Part shown: one piece after another, positions 26,765 to 35,804 of the stretch
Numbering within the stretch: the first letter of the stretch is position 1
Layout of the letters: each line of letters starts with the position of its first letter
Source: UBA4421 sp028228615
GTDB taxonomy: Bacteria > Pseudomonadota > Gammaproteobacteria > Pseudomonadales > Azotimanducaceae
Direction of reading: 5' to 3'
Length of the DNA stretch: 54,573 bases
Assembly: GCA_028228615.1 (NCBI GenBank)
Contig: JAOJBS010000015.1
Location: 1-54,573 of the forward strand
Notes under the pieces: model-generated
Seen by the model: the letters and a program-made list of their open reading frames with translations, nothing else
Told to the model about the DNA's origin: nothing
Database searches by the model: none
Made by a program: the position numbers and the translations under genes

Positions 26765-27967
26765 TTATTCAGGCTGATATAGGCCGCTTTCTCCTGCGGC
26801 GGAAACGAACTCAGAACTACCACGCAGAAACGCTGTAATTTCATCCATACGCTCAGCAGTGTCTTGTTCACCCAAATCAATGAGTCGACCAATATACTCG
26901 GGCTCGAAATTGACCATACTCAGAGCGTCGCCACTGGGTTCGTTTTTACCCGCGAAACCGCCCTTGAAGAAACGAAATGCTTTCGGCAATTCAATTTCAT
27001 GATCTCTGGCCACATGGCCAAGGTCTTCTTGGGGTCTGAGCACCATGACATCGACGGGGCTATAAGTGCCCCAGTGGGTCTCGGGCAAATTCTTCAGCAG
27101 GCCATTAATCCGCTCCATCTGGATCGCATCGTAGTCGAGCAAATCAAGAAAAATGGCATTAAGAATAACGCCTGCCACCTGAGACGGCGATGGATAGCTT
27201 TGGTTAGCGGTTGTTTTTGGCAACTGCAACGGCTGAGCCCGGGGCGACACTGCCAAAATGCGTTTGGCACCCAAATGCATAGCTGGAGACAAGGGCGCAG
27301 CTAAGCGCACACCGCCGTCACCATGCCATTGCCCTTCTATAGAAACCGCAGGAAAAAATAACGGTAATGCGGCAGAAGCCATAATGTGTTGAATGGTAAT
27401 ATGGGTTGGCTTAGCCGATACCTGACTGCCCATGTTTATTTCGTCTGTATTAGATGCCACCCATGCAACCGAGCGACCATTTGCATAACTGGTACTGATA
27501 ATAGCCAATGCCTGAAGCACACCGGCCTGCAAATTATCCGCTATGCCGCCTACTCTGCTGTCGCTGTGAGCGAGGTTGGCTTTTAAGAACTGCTCCAATG
27601 GCCGGTTATCCACCATGCCGCGAATATCCTTTGCGCCTAGCTTACCGCCACTGGCCAGCCGCAGGCCCCAATGCAAAGTTCGCTTCAGCAGTTGGCCAAG
27701 GCCGGTTTCGTATACTTGCGAGGTGCTCAAACTGCGCCAAATTTGGTTCAGACTTTCTACATTGTCCTGCCAAGAACCTTGATACGCGCTGAGGTGAACG
27801 GCATTGATAGCGCCCGCTGAAACACCGGTCAGAATCTGTGGGTGATACTCAGGTAGCGATCTAGACAGCTGCCGCAGACAACCCACCTGATAGGCTGCGC
27901 GCGCGCCGCCACCTGACAGAACCAGCCCTTGGGTCGGCATTGAGCGTTGGAAATCAGCTTTGTTCAT
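26765..27967 (-). CDS. Patatin-like phospholipase
   Basis: 400 residues from ATG 27967; the open frame extends 16 codons upstream to a GTG that would run into the divergent MFS promoter. This is a serine lipid acyl-hydrolase of the patatin/RssA type. GLVLSGGGARAAYQVG is the oxyanion loop, GVSAGAINA contains the nucleophile Ser50, and WHGDGGVRLAAPLSPA supplies the Asp of the Ser-Asp dyad. The C-terminal half contains a helix-rich extension with FRFFKGGFAGKNEPSG. No signal peptide, so cytoplasmic or membrane-associated. Divergent from the MFS gene, with about 70 bases between them. Confidence 0.9.
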   Translation of the reverse strand: MNKADFQRSMPTQGLVLSGGGARAAYQVGCLRQLSRSLPEYHPQILTGVSAGAINAVHLSAYQGSWQDNVESLNQIWRSLSTSQVYETGLGQLLKRTLHWGLRLASGGKLGAKDIRGMVDNRPLEQFLKANLAHSDSRVGGIADNLQAGVLQALAIISTSYANGRSVAWVASNTDEINMGSQVSAKPTHITIQHIMASAALPLFFPAVSIEGQWHGDGGVRLAAPLSPAMHLGAKRILAVSPRAQPLQLPKTTANQSYPSPSQVAGVILNAIFLDLLDYDAIQMERINGLLKNLPETHWGTYSPVDVMVLRPQEDLGHVARDHEIELPKAFRFFKGGFAGKNEPSGDALSMVNFEPEYIGRLIDLGEQDTAERMDEITAFLRGSSEFVSAAGESGLYQPE

Positions 27968-28035
27968 ATGCAATTGTTCGTGAAGTTTAGGGTTAATTGT
28001 ATCAGTGCTTAGCACCCATCACGTATGATGCAGCA

Positions 28036-29352
28036 ATGCTTCAACGTTTTGCTCAAGTGAAACCACGGATGAACGCCTTATTTCGTCCCGGTGGTAAGGT
28101 CTTCTACGGCTGGTGGATTGTGCTCGCCTGCGCCGGTGTGCAATGGCTCGCCGCCCTCACATGGATGCACTCATACGGTGGCTACACCCTCCACCTGCAA
28201 GAAGAATTCGGCTGGAGCATGTCCATTTTATCCCTTGCTTTCGCTCTTACGCGGCTAGAAAGCGGCCTACTGGGGCCTTTACAAGGATGGCTGGTAGATA
28301 AATATGGCCCTCGCCTAATTCTGATCATCGGCACGCTGATTTTCGGCTGCGGTTTTTTCGTTTTCAGCCAAGTCAATTCCATTACCACCTACTTTGTGGC
28401 CTTCATTTTAATTGCCCTAGGCTCAAGCCTCGGCGGCTTTGCCACCTTAATGGTGTCTATTGTCAGCTGGTTTGATCTGCACCGTGCCAAAGCCATCGCT
28501 TGGTCCCAGCTGGGGTTTTCATTTGGCGGACTGTGCGTACCCTTCGTCATGATGGGGCTAGAGGCCTTCGGCTGGCGTGACATGGCCCTGTATTCAGGCA
28601 TCATGGTGTTGATTATTGGCTTGCCGTTGGTCTCCCTAGTTCGGCACAGGCCCGAAGATTACGGCGAGATACCTGACGGCATCTCTATACAACATGACAC
28701 CGACCCTGATGAGCCTGGTAGCGACAACAGTCGCGTCGCGCAAATCAGTCTGACTTGGCGCCAAGCAGTAAGAGAACCGTCTTTTTGGATGATCTCCGCC
28801 GGGCATGGCCTTTCATTACTGACCGTTTCTGCAATGCTCGCCCACTTAATACCGCATTTAACCCGCAGTTTAGCGTACACGCCAGTTGAAGCTGGATTTG
28901 TCTTCGCCTTGATGACAGGCATTCAAACCGCCGGGCTATTTTTAGGGGGTTATCTGGGCGACAGGTACGACAAGCGCATTATCTGCACAATTTGTATGGC
29001 CGGTCATTGTTTCGGCTTGTTGGCCGTTACTTATGCAACGGACTTTAGTTGGGTATTAGCCTTCACCCTTCTCCACGGCCTGTCTTGGGGCGTGCGCGGC
29101 CCACTCATGGTGGCACTGCGCGCTGACTATTTTGGACCTAAATCCTTTGGCACCATTATGGGCATTTCATCGCTTATCGTGATGCTGGGCATGACTGCAG
29201 GCCCCATAGCCGGAGGCGTACTTTACGATTTGTACGGTAATTACGAGTTGGCTTTCACGGTTATTGCGCTATGTTCGCTCAGCGGTGGCTTTTGTTTTTG
29301 GTTCGCCAAACCCCCCAAACTGATACGCGACGCACAAGCCCTACGCACTTGA
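28036..29352 (+). CDS. MFS transporter, monocarboxylate/oxalate-formate type
   Basis: A twelve-helix major-facilitator carrier. Starts are uncertain: ATGs at 27997, 28036 and 28069 are in frame, none with a clear ribosome site. I chose the middle one because the first would overlap the divergent gene's leader; the conserved FYGWWIVLACAGVQW begins about 27 codons later. The inner-membrane signature includes RLESGLLGPLQGWLVDKYGPR between helices 2 and 3 and GGYLGDRYDKR in the second half. The family moves small carboxylates with protons; the exact substrate is unknown. It stands directly upstream of isobutyryl-CoA dehydrogenase, so a branched-chain acid or related carboxylate is plausible. It resembles the second MFS at 37228-38505. 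Confidence 0.88.
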   Translation: MLQRFAQVKPRMNALFRPGGKVFYGWWIVLACAGVQWLAALTWMHSYGGYTLHLQEEFGWSMSILSLAFALTRLESGLLGPLQGWLVDKYGPRLILIIGTLIFGCGFFVFSQVNSITTYFVAFILIALGSSLGGFATLMVSIVSWFDLHRAKAIAWSQLGFSFGGLCVPFVMMGLEAFGWRDMALYSGIMVLIIGLPLVSLVRHRPEDYGEIPDGISIQHDTDPDEPGSDNSRVAQISLTWRQAVREPSFWMISAGHGLSLLTVSAMLAHLIPHLTRSLAYTPVEAGFVFALMTGIQTAGLFLGGYLGDRYDKRIICTICMAGHCFGLLAVTYATDFSWVLAFTLLHGLSWGVRGPLMVALRADYFGPKSFGTIMGISSLIVMLGMTAGPIAGGVLYDLYGNYELAFTVIALCSLSGGFCFWFAKPPKLIRDAQALRT

Positions 29353-29460
29353 GCGCATAGATGAAACCTTGAATGGTTATAAGAATTACAATAATTTAAA
29401 CAACCCGTCGCCCAAGGCAGACGTGGAAAAATCAAAACAATAATTAGAGAGTGGTAGCAC

Positions 29461-30621
29461 ATGGATTTTACTCTATCCGAAGAACAACAAGGCTTTGTAG
29501 ACAGCGCCCAAGCATTCTCCAACGCCGTGCTGGCCCCCAATGCCGCACAATGGGATGAAGACAGCTTTTTCCCTAAAGACGTACTCAAGCAGGCCGGAGA
29601 CCTTGGCTTTATGGGTATGTACACACCGGAAAACGCAGGTGGCTTGGCATTACCTCGGTTAGACGCCAGCCTAATTGTTGAAGAATTGGCAAAGGGGTGT
29701 ACCACTACAGCGGCATTTCTGACCATTCATAACATGGCCACCAGCATGGTTGGTCGCTACAGCCAAACCAGCGTCATTGATACTTGGTGCCCAGACTTAG
29801 TGATGGGGCAAAAACTCGCCTCATACTGCCTAACCGAACCCGGCGCAGGCTCCGACGCGGCGGCCCTGCGCACCAAGGCTGAACGAGAGGGTAATGAATA
29901 TGTGGTCAACGGCAGCAAGTCCTTTATTTCAGGCGCAGGTGAAACAGACGTCTTAGTGGTGATGTTAAGAACCGGCGAACCGGGTCACAAAGGCATTACT
30001 GCGCTACTTATACCGGCAGATACACCGGGCATCTCATTTGGCAAAAACGAAAAAAAGATGGGCTGGAATGCTCAACCCACACGAGCCATTAATTTTGACA
30101 ATGTGCGCGTGCCCGTAGAAAACCGGCTGGGTGAAGAGGGCCAAGGTTTTGCCATTGCCATGGACGGTCTAGATGGCGGTCGCATCAACATTGCCACTTG
30201 CAGTGTAGGCACGGCGCAGAAAGCGATTATTGATGCCACAGAATATACCCAGCAACGTAATCAGTTTGGCAATTCCATAGCAGACTTTCAGGCCACCCAA
30301 TTCTCCCTAGCTGACATGCTCACTGAATTGGTCGCAGCGAGGCAAATGGTAAGGCTAGCCGCCCACAAACTAGACATTAAAGATGGCCAAGCGGGCACGT
30401 ACTGCGCCATGGCAAAGCGCTTCGCCACCGATGTGGGTTTTCGCATTTGTAATGACGCGTTGCAGCTTTTTGGCGGCTACGGTTATTTAAAGGAGTACCC
30501 AATGGAGCGGTATGTACGCGACACACGCGTGCATCAAATCTTGGAAGGTACAAATCAAATCATGCGCGTCATCATTGCACGAAAAATGCTTATGGCTGGC
30601 GCTTTGGAGGTCATTCAGTGA
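29461..30621 (+). CDS. Isobutyryl-CoA dehydrogenase (ACAD8-like)
   Basis: 386 residues, FAD enzyme that oxidises isobutyryl-CoA to methacrylyl-CoA in valine breakdown. Features: ASYCLTEPGAGSDAAALRTKA, FISGAGETDVLVVMLRTG, then KKMGWNAQPTRAINFDNVRVP, a stretch I associate with the ACAD8 subfamily. The catalytic Glu lies in HQILEGTNQIMRVIIARKML at the C-terminus. Its stop overlaps the GTG of the following enoyl-CoA hydratase, which fits the two consecutive steps (dehydrogenation, hydration). The start ATG has AGAGAG upstream. ACAD8 versus generic short/branched-chain acyl-CoA dehydrogenase is inferred from motif memory and the neighbour. Confidence 0.9.
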   Translation: MDFTLSEEQQGFVDSAQAFSNAVLAPNAAQWDEDSFFPKDVLKQAGDLGFMGMYTPENAGGLALPRLDASLIVEELAKGCTTTAAFLTIHNMATSMVGRYSQTSVIDTWCPDLVMGQKLASYCLTEPGAGSDAAALRTKAEREGNEYVVNGSKSFISGAGETDVLVVMLRTGEPGHKGITALLIPADTPGISFGKNEKKMGWNAQPTRAINFDNVRVPVENRLGEEGQGFAIAMDGLDGGRINIATCSVGTAQKAIIDATEYTQQRNQFGNSIADFQATQFSLADMLTELVAARQMVRLAAHKLDIKDGQAGTYCAMAKRFATDVGFRICNDALQLFGGYGYLKEYPMERYVRDTRVHQILEGTNQIMRVIIARKMLMAGALEVIQ

Positions 30622-31406
30622 TTGCAAGTTCATCAGACAAACTACAGGTTGAGATTATTCAGCACACAGCGTTAATCACCATTAACAATCCAGGTGCAAA
30701 TACTTGGGACACCGAGAGCCTCCCCGCCTTAGCGGACTTGGTGGAACAGCTAAACGCTGAGAAAAGCATCTTTGCCCTAGTGATTACCGGCGCGGGAGAA
30801 AAATTCTTTTCCGCTGGTGCAGACCTCAACTTATTTGCTGACGGTGATCCAGAAAACGCGCGCTCAATGGCTGAGTTTTTTGGTAAAGGTTTTGAATGCT
30901 TGGCGAATTTTCGCGGTGTTTCCATTGCCGCAATTAATGGCTTTGCCATGGGCGGCGGCTTAGAAGCCTGCCTTGCTTGTGACATTCGTATTGCCGAGGG
31001 CCAAGCGCAACTGGCACTGCCAGAACCCAAAGTGGGCCTACTGCCTTGCGCTGGCGGCACACAGCGCTTGTCGTGGTTGGTAGGCGAAGGCTGGGCTAAG
31101 AAAATGATTCTCTGCGGCGAGCGTATAAATGCAGAAACCGCTGAACGCATTGGTTTAGTGGAAGAGGTAGTGGCCAAAGGTGAGGCCAAAGATCGCGCAC
31201 TGCAACTGGCCGAGCAGGTAGCCCAGCAGAGCCCAATTGCCGTGACCTACTGCAAAGAACTGATTCACCAAGCCCGCGACAATGCGGTGGGCGACGCCCT
31301 ACCTTATGAACGGCAGAAGTTTGTTGATTTATTTGCTACCGAAGATCAAGCAGAAGGGGTCAATGCATTTTTAGAAAAACGCGCGCCCCAGTGGAAGAAC
31401 TGCTAA
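30618..31406 (+). CDS. Enoyl-CoA hydratase/isomerase family protein
   Basis: 262 residues, crotonase fold. The start is a GTG overlapping the acyl-CoA dehydrogenase stop (GTGA), preceded by GGAGG at seven bases, so it is translationally coupled. The oxyanion-hole pattern AGEKFFSAGADLNLF and the two catalytic Glu are present: GGGLEACLACDIRIAEG for the first and LPEPKVGLLPCAGGTQRL for the second. It probably hydrates the methacrylyl-CoA made by its partner; a broader enoyl-CoA role is possible. No hydroxyisobutyryl-CoA hydrolase or mmsB is in the window, so the pathway continues elsewhere. Confidence 0.92.
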   Translation: MIASSSDKLQVEIIQHTALITINNPGANTWDTESLPALADLVEQLNAEKSIFALVITGAGEKFFSAGADLNLFADGDPENARSMAEFFGKGFECLANFRGVSIAAINGFAMGGGLEACLACDIRIAEGQAQLALPEPKVGLLPCAGGTQRLSWLVGEGWAKKMILCGERINAETAERIGLVEEVVAKGEAKDRALQLAEQVAQQSPIAVTYCKELIHQARDNAVGDALPYERQKFVDLFATEDQAEGVNAFLEKRAPQWKNC

Positions 31407-31479
31407 CTGCTGATTTTCTATATCGACAGACCTGCTTTTGTGACGGCTAGCAAAGCCGCACTAAAGCACATATTAGTTG

Positions 31480-31860
31480 TCAGCGTGACAACTCCACGCG
31501 CCAAGGCGGCCTACGCCTATTCTCTCCGGCCCAATAAAGAATAATTTTATTGCCGGAAGGATCATTCAAAATAGCTTCGCGCCAAAGGTAACTCATGTCA
31601 GTAGGTTCTTGCTGAAAAACAAAACCCTTAGAGTGCAGTGAAATAACTAACTCATCTAATCGCTCGTGCTCAAAATAAATCACCGTTGGGTTTACCATCC
31701 GCAGCGTATTCAGTGTCAAAGAGAATGTACTCTCGCCCTCTTGGCTTTCAAACCGCGCGTAGTGAGGCGTGTCTACAATCTGTAAAAAACCCATTTTTCT
31801 GTAGAACGCTGTGGCCTCAAGCATATTGATTACTGGCAGTGTCACTTGATTTAAATTCAC
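31480..31860 (-). CDS. VOC (glyoxalase/bleomycin-resistance fold) protein
   Basis: 126 residues, one vicinal-oxygen-chelate domain of two beta-alpha-beta-beta-beta units: VTLPVINMLEATAFYRKMGFLQI at the start, EGESTFSLTLNTLRM, and AILNDPSGNKIILYWAGENRR at the end. The presumed metal or substrate positions cannot be assigned with confidence. Its ATG overlaps the stop of the upstream small gene by four bases, so it is the last of three overlapping genes (GFA, unknown, VOC). Function unknown; the cluster suggests detoxification of a reactive small molecule. Confidence 0.85.
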   Translation of the reverse strand: MNLNQVTLPVINMLEATAFYRKMGFLQIVDTPHYARFESQEGESTFSLTLNTLRMVNPTVIYFEHERLDELVISLHSKGFVFQQEPTDMSYLWREAILNDPSGNKIILYWAGENRRRPPWRVELSR

Positions 31861-32144
31861 CCGATATCTCCTCGTTGCGTAATCTGTTCTAGAAAGTCAG
31901 CCGGAAAAACATCTAACCCTAGATGGGCACGTCTCGTATTCACTTTGTCCAAAAAATGTTGCCAATAAGCCTTAGACTCACGCTGACGAAAACTCAAAAA
32001 TGTTAGATGAGATGCCTCTTCACCTTCAGCCTTACGCTCTGATCCATAGATTGAAGCGTCACCTAACTCATCAGCTGACACCTCGCGCACATTTTTTTTG
32101 AATACAGCTTCTTCAAATGCAGCATCGTCAAATAGAGAATCCAA
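31857..32144 (-). CDS. Small acidic protein of unknown function
   Basis: About 95 residues from a TTG at 32144, which directly follows a purine run (seven G, A, three G). The open frame runs upstream to an ATG at 32183 inside the GFA gene, but that leader looks unnatural. The protein is soluble and acidic, and contains FEEAVFKKNVREVSADELG and FLSFRQRESKAYWQHFLDKV; no family recognised. It overlaps the GFA gene by 17 bases in another frame and its stop overlaps the VOC start. If the G-run differed by one base, GFA would read straight into this frame and give one fused protein. Confidence 0.55.
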   Translation of the reverse strand: MDSLFDDAAFEEAVFKKNVREVSADELGDASIYGSERKAEGEEASHLTFLSFRQRESKAYWQHFLDKVNTRRAHLGLDVFPADFLEQITQRGDIG

Positions 32145-32532
32145 CCCTCCCCCCCTGCTTGTTGCGCATAAAAGGCAGCGCATCGTCGGTAAAGGTTTCT
32201 ACATGGGGCCAATTGCAGCCAGGGCTGTCTAACGATCCTGCTGGCACAGCCATCAGTGACAAATGAGGGTCTTGTAAAGGCAACGGCGAGCCGCAACAAC
32301 TACAATGACATCTAAAAATACCTTTTGACGACTCGTATTTGTGAATGAGTTGCTCGCCCCTTGTCCATACAAAATCTGTAATTAGAACCATCACAAAAGA
32401 GGCAAAAGCTGCCCCTGACGCCTTACGGCACATGCTGCAATGGCAATGACTTATTACTAGGACACCGTCCCCTTCAAAGTGATAGCCAACGCCACCACAC
32501 AAACATGAACCTGCAATCAGCCCTTTGCTCAT
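32128..32532 (-). CDS. GFA-family zinc protein (CENP-V/GFA fold)
   Basis: 134 residues of the glutathione-dependent formaldehyde-activating-like fold. The zinc ligands are seen as GSCLCGGVGYHF (Cys10, Cys12), SHCHCSMCRKASGAAFASFV and FRCHCSCCGSPL. The usual end of this family (a tryptophan-containing ITDxLP stretch) is only partly present (TFTDDALPF). The protein then ends with a short unrelated tail coded by the seven-G run and the bases after it, which is suspicious for a frameshift. Most family members are not true formaldehyde enzymes, so thiol-adduct chemistry is only a possibility. Confidence 0.83.
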   Translation of the reverse strand: MSKGLIAGSCLCGGVGYHFEGDGVLVISHCHCSMCRKASGAAFASFVMVLITDFVWTRGEQLIHKYESSKGIFRCHCSCCGSPLPLQDPHLSLMAVPAGSLDSPGCNWPHVETFTDDALPFMRNKQGGRVGFSI

Positions 32533-32838
32533 CGCAAAACCTCTCCCAATTCAGCATAGAATAATTTCATCTAATCATAGGAATATGCAGGGATTCGCCA
32601 ATGGCTTAAAAGAGTTCATGCCAAAAGGTATGGAAGTTGGGACAACCGGAATGGCAACATTGCCTAGCCACGCTATAACTGATGATCCGCCCACTAGACT
32701 TTAGACACTTCTGCTAACTTTGAAGGCCAAAACCTACCATTAATCTAGCAAACAATAACGGTCATAAAGAGGGTTTAGTTTTGGCGAGACAAAATTGCGA
32801 TGTTACCGATCACGCAAATAACAATAATTTCACAGCAC
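32533..32838. other. Intergenic, nothing recognised
   Basis: About 306 bases between the divergent GFA and DUF1801 genes. It must carry both promoters, but I see no clear -35/-10 pairs, repeats or open frame with a ribosome site. Confidence 0.4.
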
Positions 32839-33192
32839 ATGACAAGCTCTACCCAAGACTATATCAACTCACTTCCACAACAGCGGCGCGAGCGCGTATT
32901 GGCATTACAAAAAATGATCTTGGACGTTGCACCTGACGCGACTATAGACATGCATTACAAAATGCCCTCCTATCATGTGGGCGATCAATGGGTGGCAATA
33001 GCAAGCCAAAAATTCTATATATCCCTTTACACATGTACCCGCGAAAACATCGAAAATTTCAGAAACGCATGTCCAGAGATTAGAACAGGTCAGGGGTGCA
33101 TAAATTTCAAAGATAAAGACAAGTTAGCGGAGGGCGCGATTAAGGAAGTTATATCTGCCGCCTTCACCACTAAGGCAAAAAAATACCGATAG
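32839..33192 (+). CDS. DUF1801 (YdhG-like) family protein
   Basis: 117 residues from ATG 32839; a second ATG 13 codons upstream (32800) is possible but family members usually begin directly with a short DYI-type helix (TSSTQDYINSLP). Characteristic segments are ALQKMILDVAPDATIDMHYKMPSYHVGDQWVAI and TGQGCINFKDKDKLAEGAIKEVI. This is a small soluble protein of the SufE/YdhG-like alpha-beta fold group; biochemical role unknown. Neither start has a good ribosome site. It stands alone. Confidence 0.8.
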   Translation: MTSSTQDYINSLPQQRRERVLALQKMILDVAPDATIDMHYKMPSYHVGDQWVAIASQKFYISLYTCTRENIENFRNACPEIRTGQGCINFKDKDKLAEGAIKEVISAAFTTKAKKYR

Positions 33193-33327
33193 ACCGATGA
33201 GTAAATTTTTAGGGCCGCCGCTGCTTTACAAAAACCGCTAAAGAACAACCGCTAAAAATTGTAGCTAACGGCCTCCACCTTACCGCACCTACCGATCGAT
33301 TGGGGCTGTTCTCTGCATCACATATCT

Positions 33328-34119
33328 TCAACCACGCTCTACGTAAGCGTACTCGGTTAGACCTAGATCACTTAACATTTCATCCAAATGCGCCATTGCT
33401 TCAGCCGTTGGCCCTGGATAATCACCAGCAATAGGCGTGTTGCCAATATAACCTATGTCTTTAGTACCCTCGGGAGAGGCAAAATACGCAATGGTCACCA
33501 ATGTTCTCAACCCATCAAAAACTTTGGCCATATATAAAAATCGCGGATCATTTTCTGCTTCTGGGTATGCAATATCATCAATAATTGTGGCCTGCTCCGC
33601 CACTGTGATAGCGGTAAAGCTCTTAGCAAAACGTCGCTCAGACTCTTCGTCTAGCCATATCAAACCCGGCAGCAATTCTTGTCTGTCTGCCTGATTATTT
33701 GGATAAGGCGCACTGACCCATTCATCGAGTAATTCGGGCACCTTCAGTTGTGAAGCCGAGGGCATATCACCCTCACGCGGATACAAAATATCACAAACAT
33801 GAGCCGCCAAATCGCGCTGTTTTTGGGTCATGGTTAGTGGCCAAAGCGACCGAGGCGGCGTAACCAGATTGGGGTCTTTGCCGTAACCTTCGCCAGTAAT
33901 CGGTTGCAGATTTAGCTCGGGCCAACGCCCTGCCAATTTAACTGCAGATATTGCGATATCTTCACAACCACTGAGCATCGGCATTGTCACACCAGCGGCA
34001 ACCACACCCATCCATTTAAGCGCTTGCCTACGACTCAAGCCTCCCTCTTCATTTGTGTCAGATGGCGAAAATCCAGCAGATAGCTGATACGTTTTGATCA
34101 TAGCTTTTGATTCAAGCAT
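33328..34119 (-). CDS. Gluconate 2-dehydrogenase subunit 3 family protein
   Basis: 263 residues. The N-terminus contains a Tat signal (LSRRQALKWMGVVAAG) ending in MLSGC, so export and possibly lipidation are likely. The body (about 70-260) has the family pattern TMTQKQRDLAAHVCDILYPREGD and FDGLRTLVTIAYFASPEGTKDIGYIGNTP. In known systems this small subunit partners a GMC-type large subunit and can carry its export signal. Here its ATG immediately follows the GMC stop (TAAATG), with AAGGGGG nine bases upstream, so it should be the small subunit of that GMC enzyme. No cytochrome subunit gene follows; electrons must go to another acceptor. Confidence 0.9.
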   Translation of the reverse strand: MLESKAMIKTYQLSAGFSPSDTNEEGGLSRRQALKWMGVVAAGVTMPMLSGCEDIAISAVKLAGRWPELNLQPITGEGYGKDPNLVTPPRSLWPLTMTQKQRDLAAHVCDILYPREGDMPSASQLKVPELLDEWVSAPYPNNQADRQELLPGLIWLDEESERRFAKSFTAITVAEQATIIDDIAYPEAENDPRFLYMAKVFDGLRTLVTIAYFASPEGTKDIGYIGNTPIAGDYPGPTAEAMAHLDEMLSDLGLTEYAYVERG

Positions 34120-35802
34120 TTATATCGCCCCCTTATCCAGTTGAGTAGCTAACCAAGACGCATTGCGCATGGCCAATGTCATAATCGTTAAGGTACAGTT
34201 TTTGTGTGGATTAGATGCAAACACGCCGCCATCCATAACAAAAAGGTTGTCGCAGTCCCAAGTCTGCCCCCACTCATTACACACGGAATCTTCTGGCGAG
34301 CTACCCATCCGTGTTACACCCACCTCATGAATAATCTCGCCGCCTTTCTTAATGGCATCCTCTGGTGCGGGCAGGCTTGCTGAAACGTCAGCGCCCATTT
34401 CTCGAAAAATCGCCTGAGCGGTTTCCAGTCCGTGCTTCACTTGCTTCAACTCATGCTCGGACCATTGCCAATGGAACTTCGCCACCGGAATGCCCCATTT
34501 GTCTTTTACCGTATCGTCAACTTCCATGTAGCAGTTTTCGTTAGGCAGCATTTCCCCGCGTAAGGATAAATTAACCCCCGAACCATAATCATGCTTTGCC
34601 TGTTGTTTTAGCTCTGCGCCATAGCCCTGCAAGCTTGCGGGGTAATAAGTACCCGGCGCTTGAAATCCGCTGCCTACCTCAAAGTGATAGCCACGCGGAA
34701 AATCCAGCTCATTATTCGCCTGAGCCTCATGCCCCCACCAAGGCAGAAACAGGTGATTTGATGTGTGCCCATCTTCGTTATAACGAGGTCGCCCTTTGAG
34801 CGCGGGTATCACTGCGCCAAGGCTGGCGCCAGTAGAGTCCAGAAGATTTTTACCCACCTGCCCACTGCTGTTTGCTAGCCCGGCAGGAAACCGTTCGCTC
34901 TTGGAGTTCAATAAAATGCGTGCGGACTCGCAGGCACTCGCCGCCAAAATAACAATGGGCGCGTCTATATGCCGCTCCTCCACAGTTGTTTTATCAATGT
35001 AGGTAACGGCTTTTGCTCTACCCTGCTCATCAATATCCACAGACTTAACCATTGCGTCAGTGATGACTGCTAGATTACCCGTAGCTCTTGCCAACGGTAT
35101 AAGGGACGTTGTGGTTTGAAACGCTGCTCCTATAGAACAACCACGCCCGCAATTAGTGGCATAGAAGCACGCTGCGCGAACATCTTTTGGCCGCGTTAAC
35201 ACAGCACGGTGCATGGGCGCTGCATTAATACCGAGCTTTTTCGCCGCTGCCGCTAACAATAACTCGGGCACTCTGGGCTTGGGCGGCGGTTGTAAAACCC
35301 CCGGCGCAGAATCTGGCATATCATCTAAGCCAGTATTAGTGCCGCAAACACCCACTAACTCTTCGGTTTTGTCATACCACGGCGCAATGTCCGCATACTC
35401 AAAGGGCCAATCTGCGCCCAAACCGTCGCGACTTTTACCCTTAAAATCATGTTCACTGAAGCGCAGCGAAAAGCGCCCCCAGTGATTGGTTCGCCCGCCT
35501 AACATACGCGCACGCCACCACTTAAACTCTGTACCTTCGCCGGTAGTGAACGGCTCTCCCGGCACGGACCAACCGCCATCTACCGTTGCATCAAAATAAC
35601 CGAAGTCTTTGTCTGGAGTCGGCGCGCCCATTAACGGCGCATCGGCAGCGGTCTGAAACATGGGTGTTTCTTTAACGGGGTCGTAATTGCGCCCAGCCTC
35701 CAACATTAAGACCTTTTTACCAGCCTTAGCCAAAACGTAAGCTGCCATTGCCCCACCTGCACCAGAACCCACCACAACAACATCATACTTAAGATCACTC
35801 AT
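34120..35802 (-). CDS. GMC family FAD oxidoreductase
   Basis: 560 residues from ATG 35802; a GTG one codon earlier is in frame, and GGGAG eight bases before the ATG supports the ATG. The FAD-binding Rossmann motif VVVVGSGAGGAMAAYVLAKAGKKVLMLEAG is at about 8-37. GGRTNHWGRFSLRF, NCGRGCSIGAAF and a C-terminal FASNPHKNCTLTIMTLAMRNA, with the catalytic His-Asn pair, match the gluconate/sorbitol-type GMC group. It has no own signal peptide and is likely exported with its Tat-bearing small subunit. With DUF1080 upstream and subunit 3 downstream it forms a three-gene unit for oxidation of a sugar or polyol in the periplasm (inference). Related systems make 3-keto sugars. Confidence 0.93.
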   Translation of the reverse strand: MSDLKYDVVVVGSGAGGAMAAYVLAKAGKKVLMLEAGRNYDPVKETPMFQTAADAPLMGAPTPDKDFGYFDATVDGGWSVPGEPFTTGEGTEFKWWRARMLGGRTNHWGRFSLRFSEHDFKGKSRDGLGADWPFEYADIAPWYDKTEELVGVCGTNTGLDDMPDSAPGVLQPPPKPRVPELLLAAAAKKLGINAAPMHRAVLTRPKDVRAACFYATNCGRGCSIGAAFQTTTSLIPLARATGNLAVITDAMVKSVDIDEQGRAKAVTYIDKTTVEERHIDAPIVILAASACESARILLNSKSERFPAGLANSSGQVGKNLLDSTGASLGAVIPALKGRPRYNEDGHTSNHLFLPWWGHEAQANNELDFPRGYHFEVGSGFQAPGTYYPASLQGYGAELKQQAKHDYGSGVNLSLRGEMLPNENCYMEVDDTVKDKWGIPVAKFHWQWSEHELKQVKHGLETAQAIFREMGADVSASLPAPEDAIKKGGEIIHEVGVTRMGSSPEDSVCNEWGQTWDCDNLFVMDGGVFASNPHKNCTLTIMTLAMRNASWLATQLDKGAI

Positions 35803-35804
35803 CA

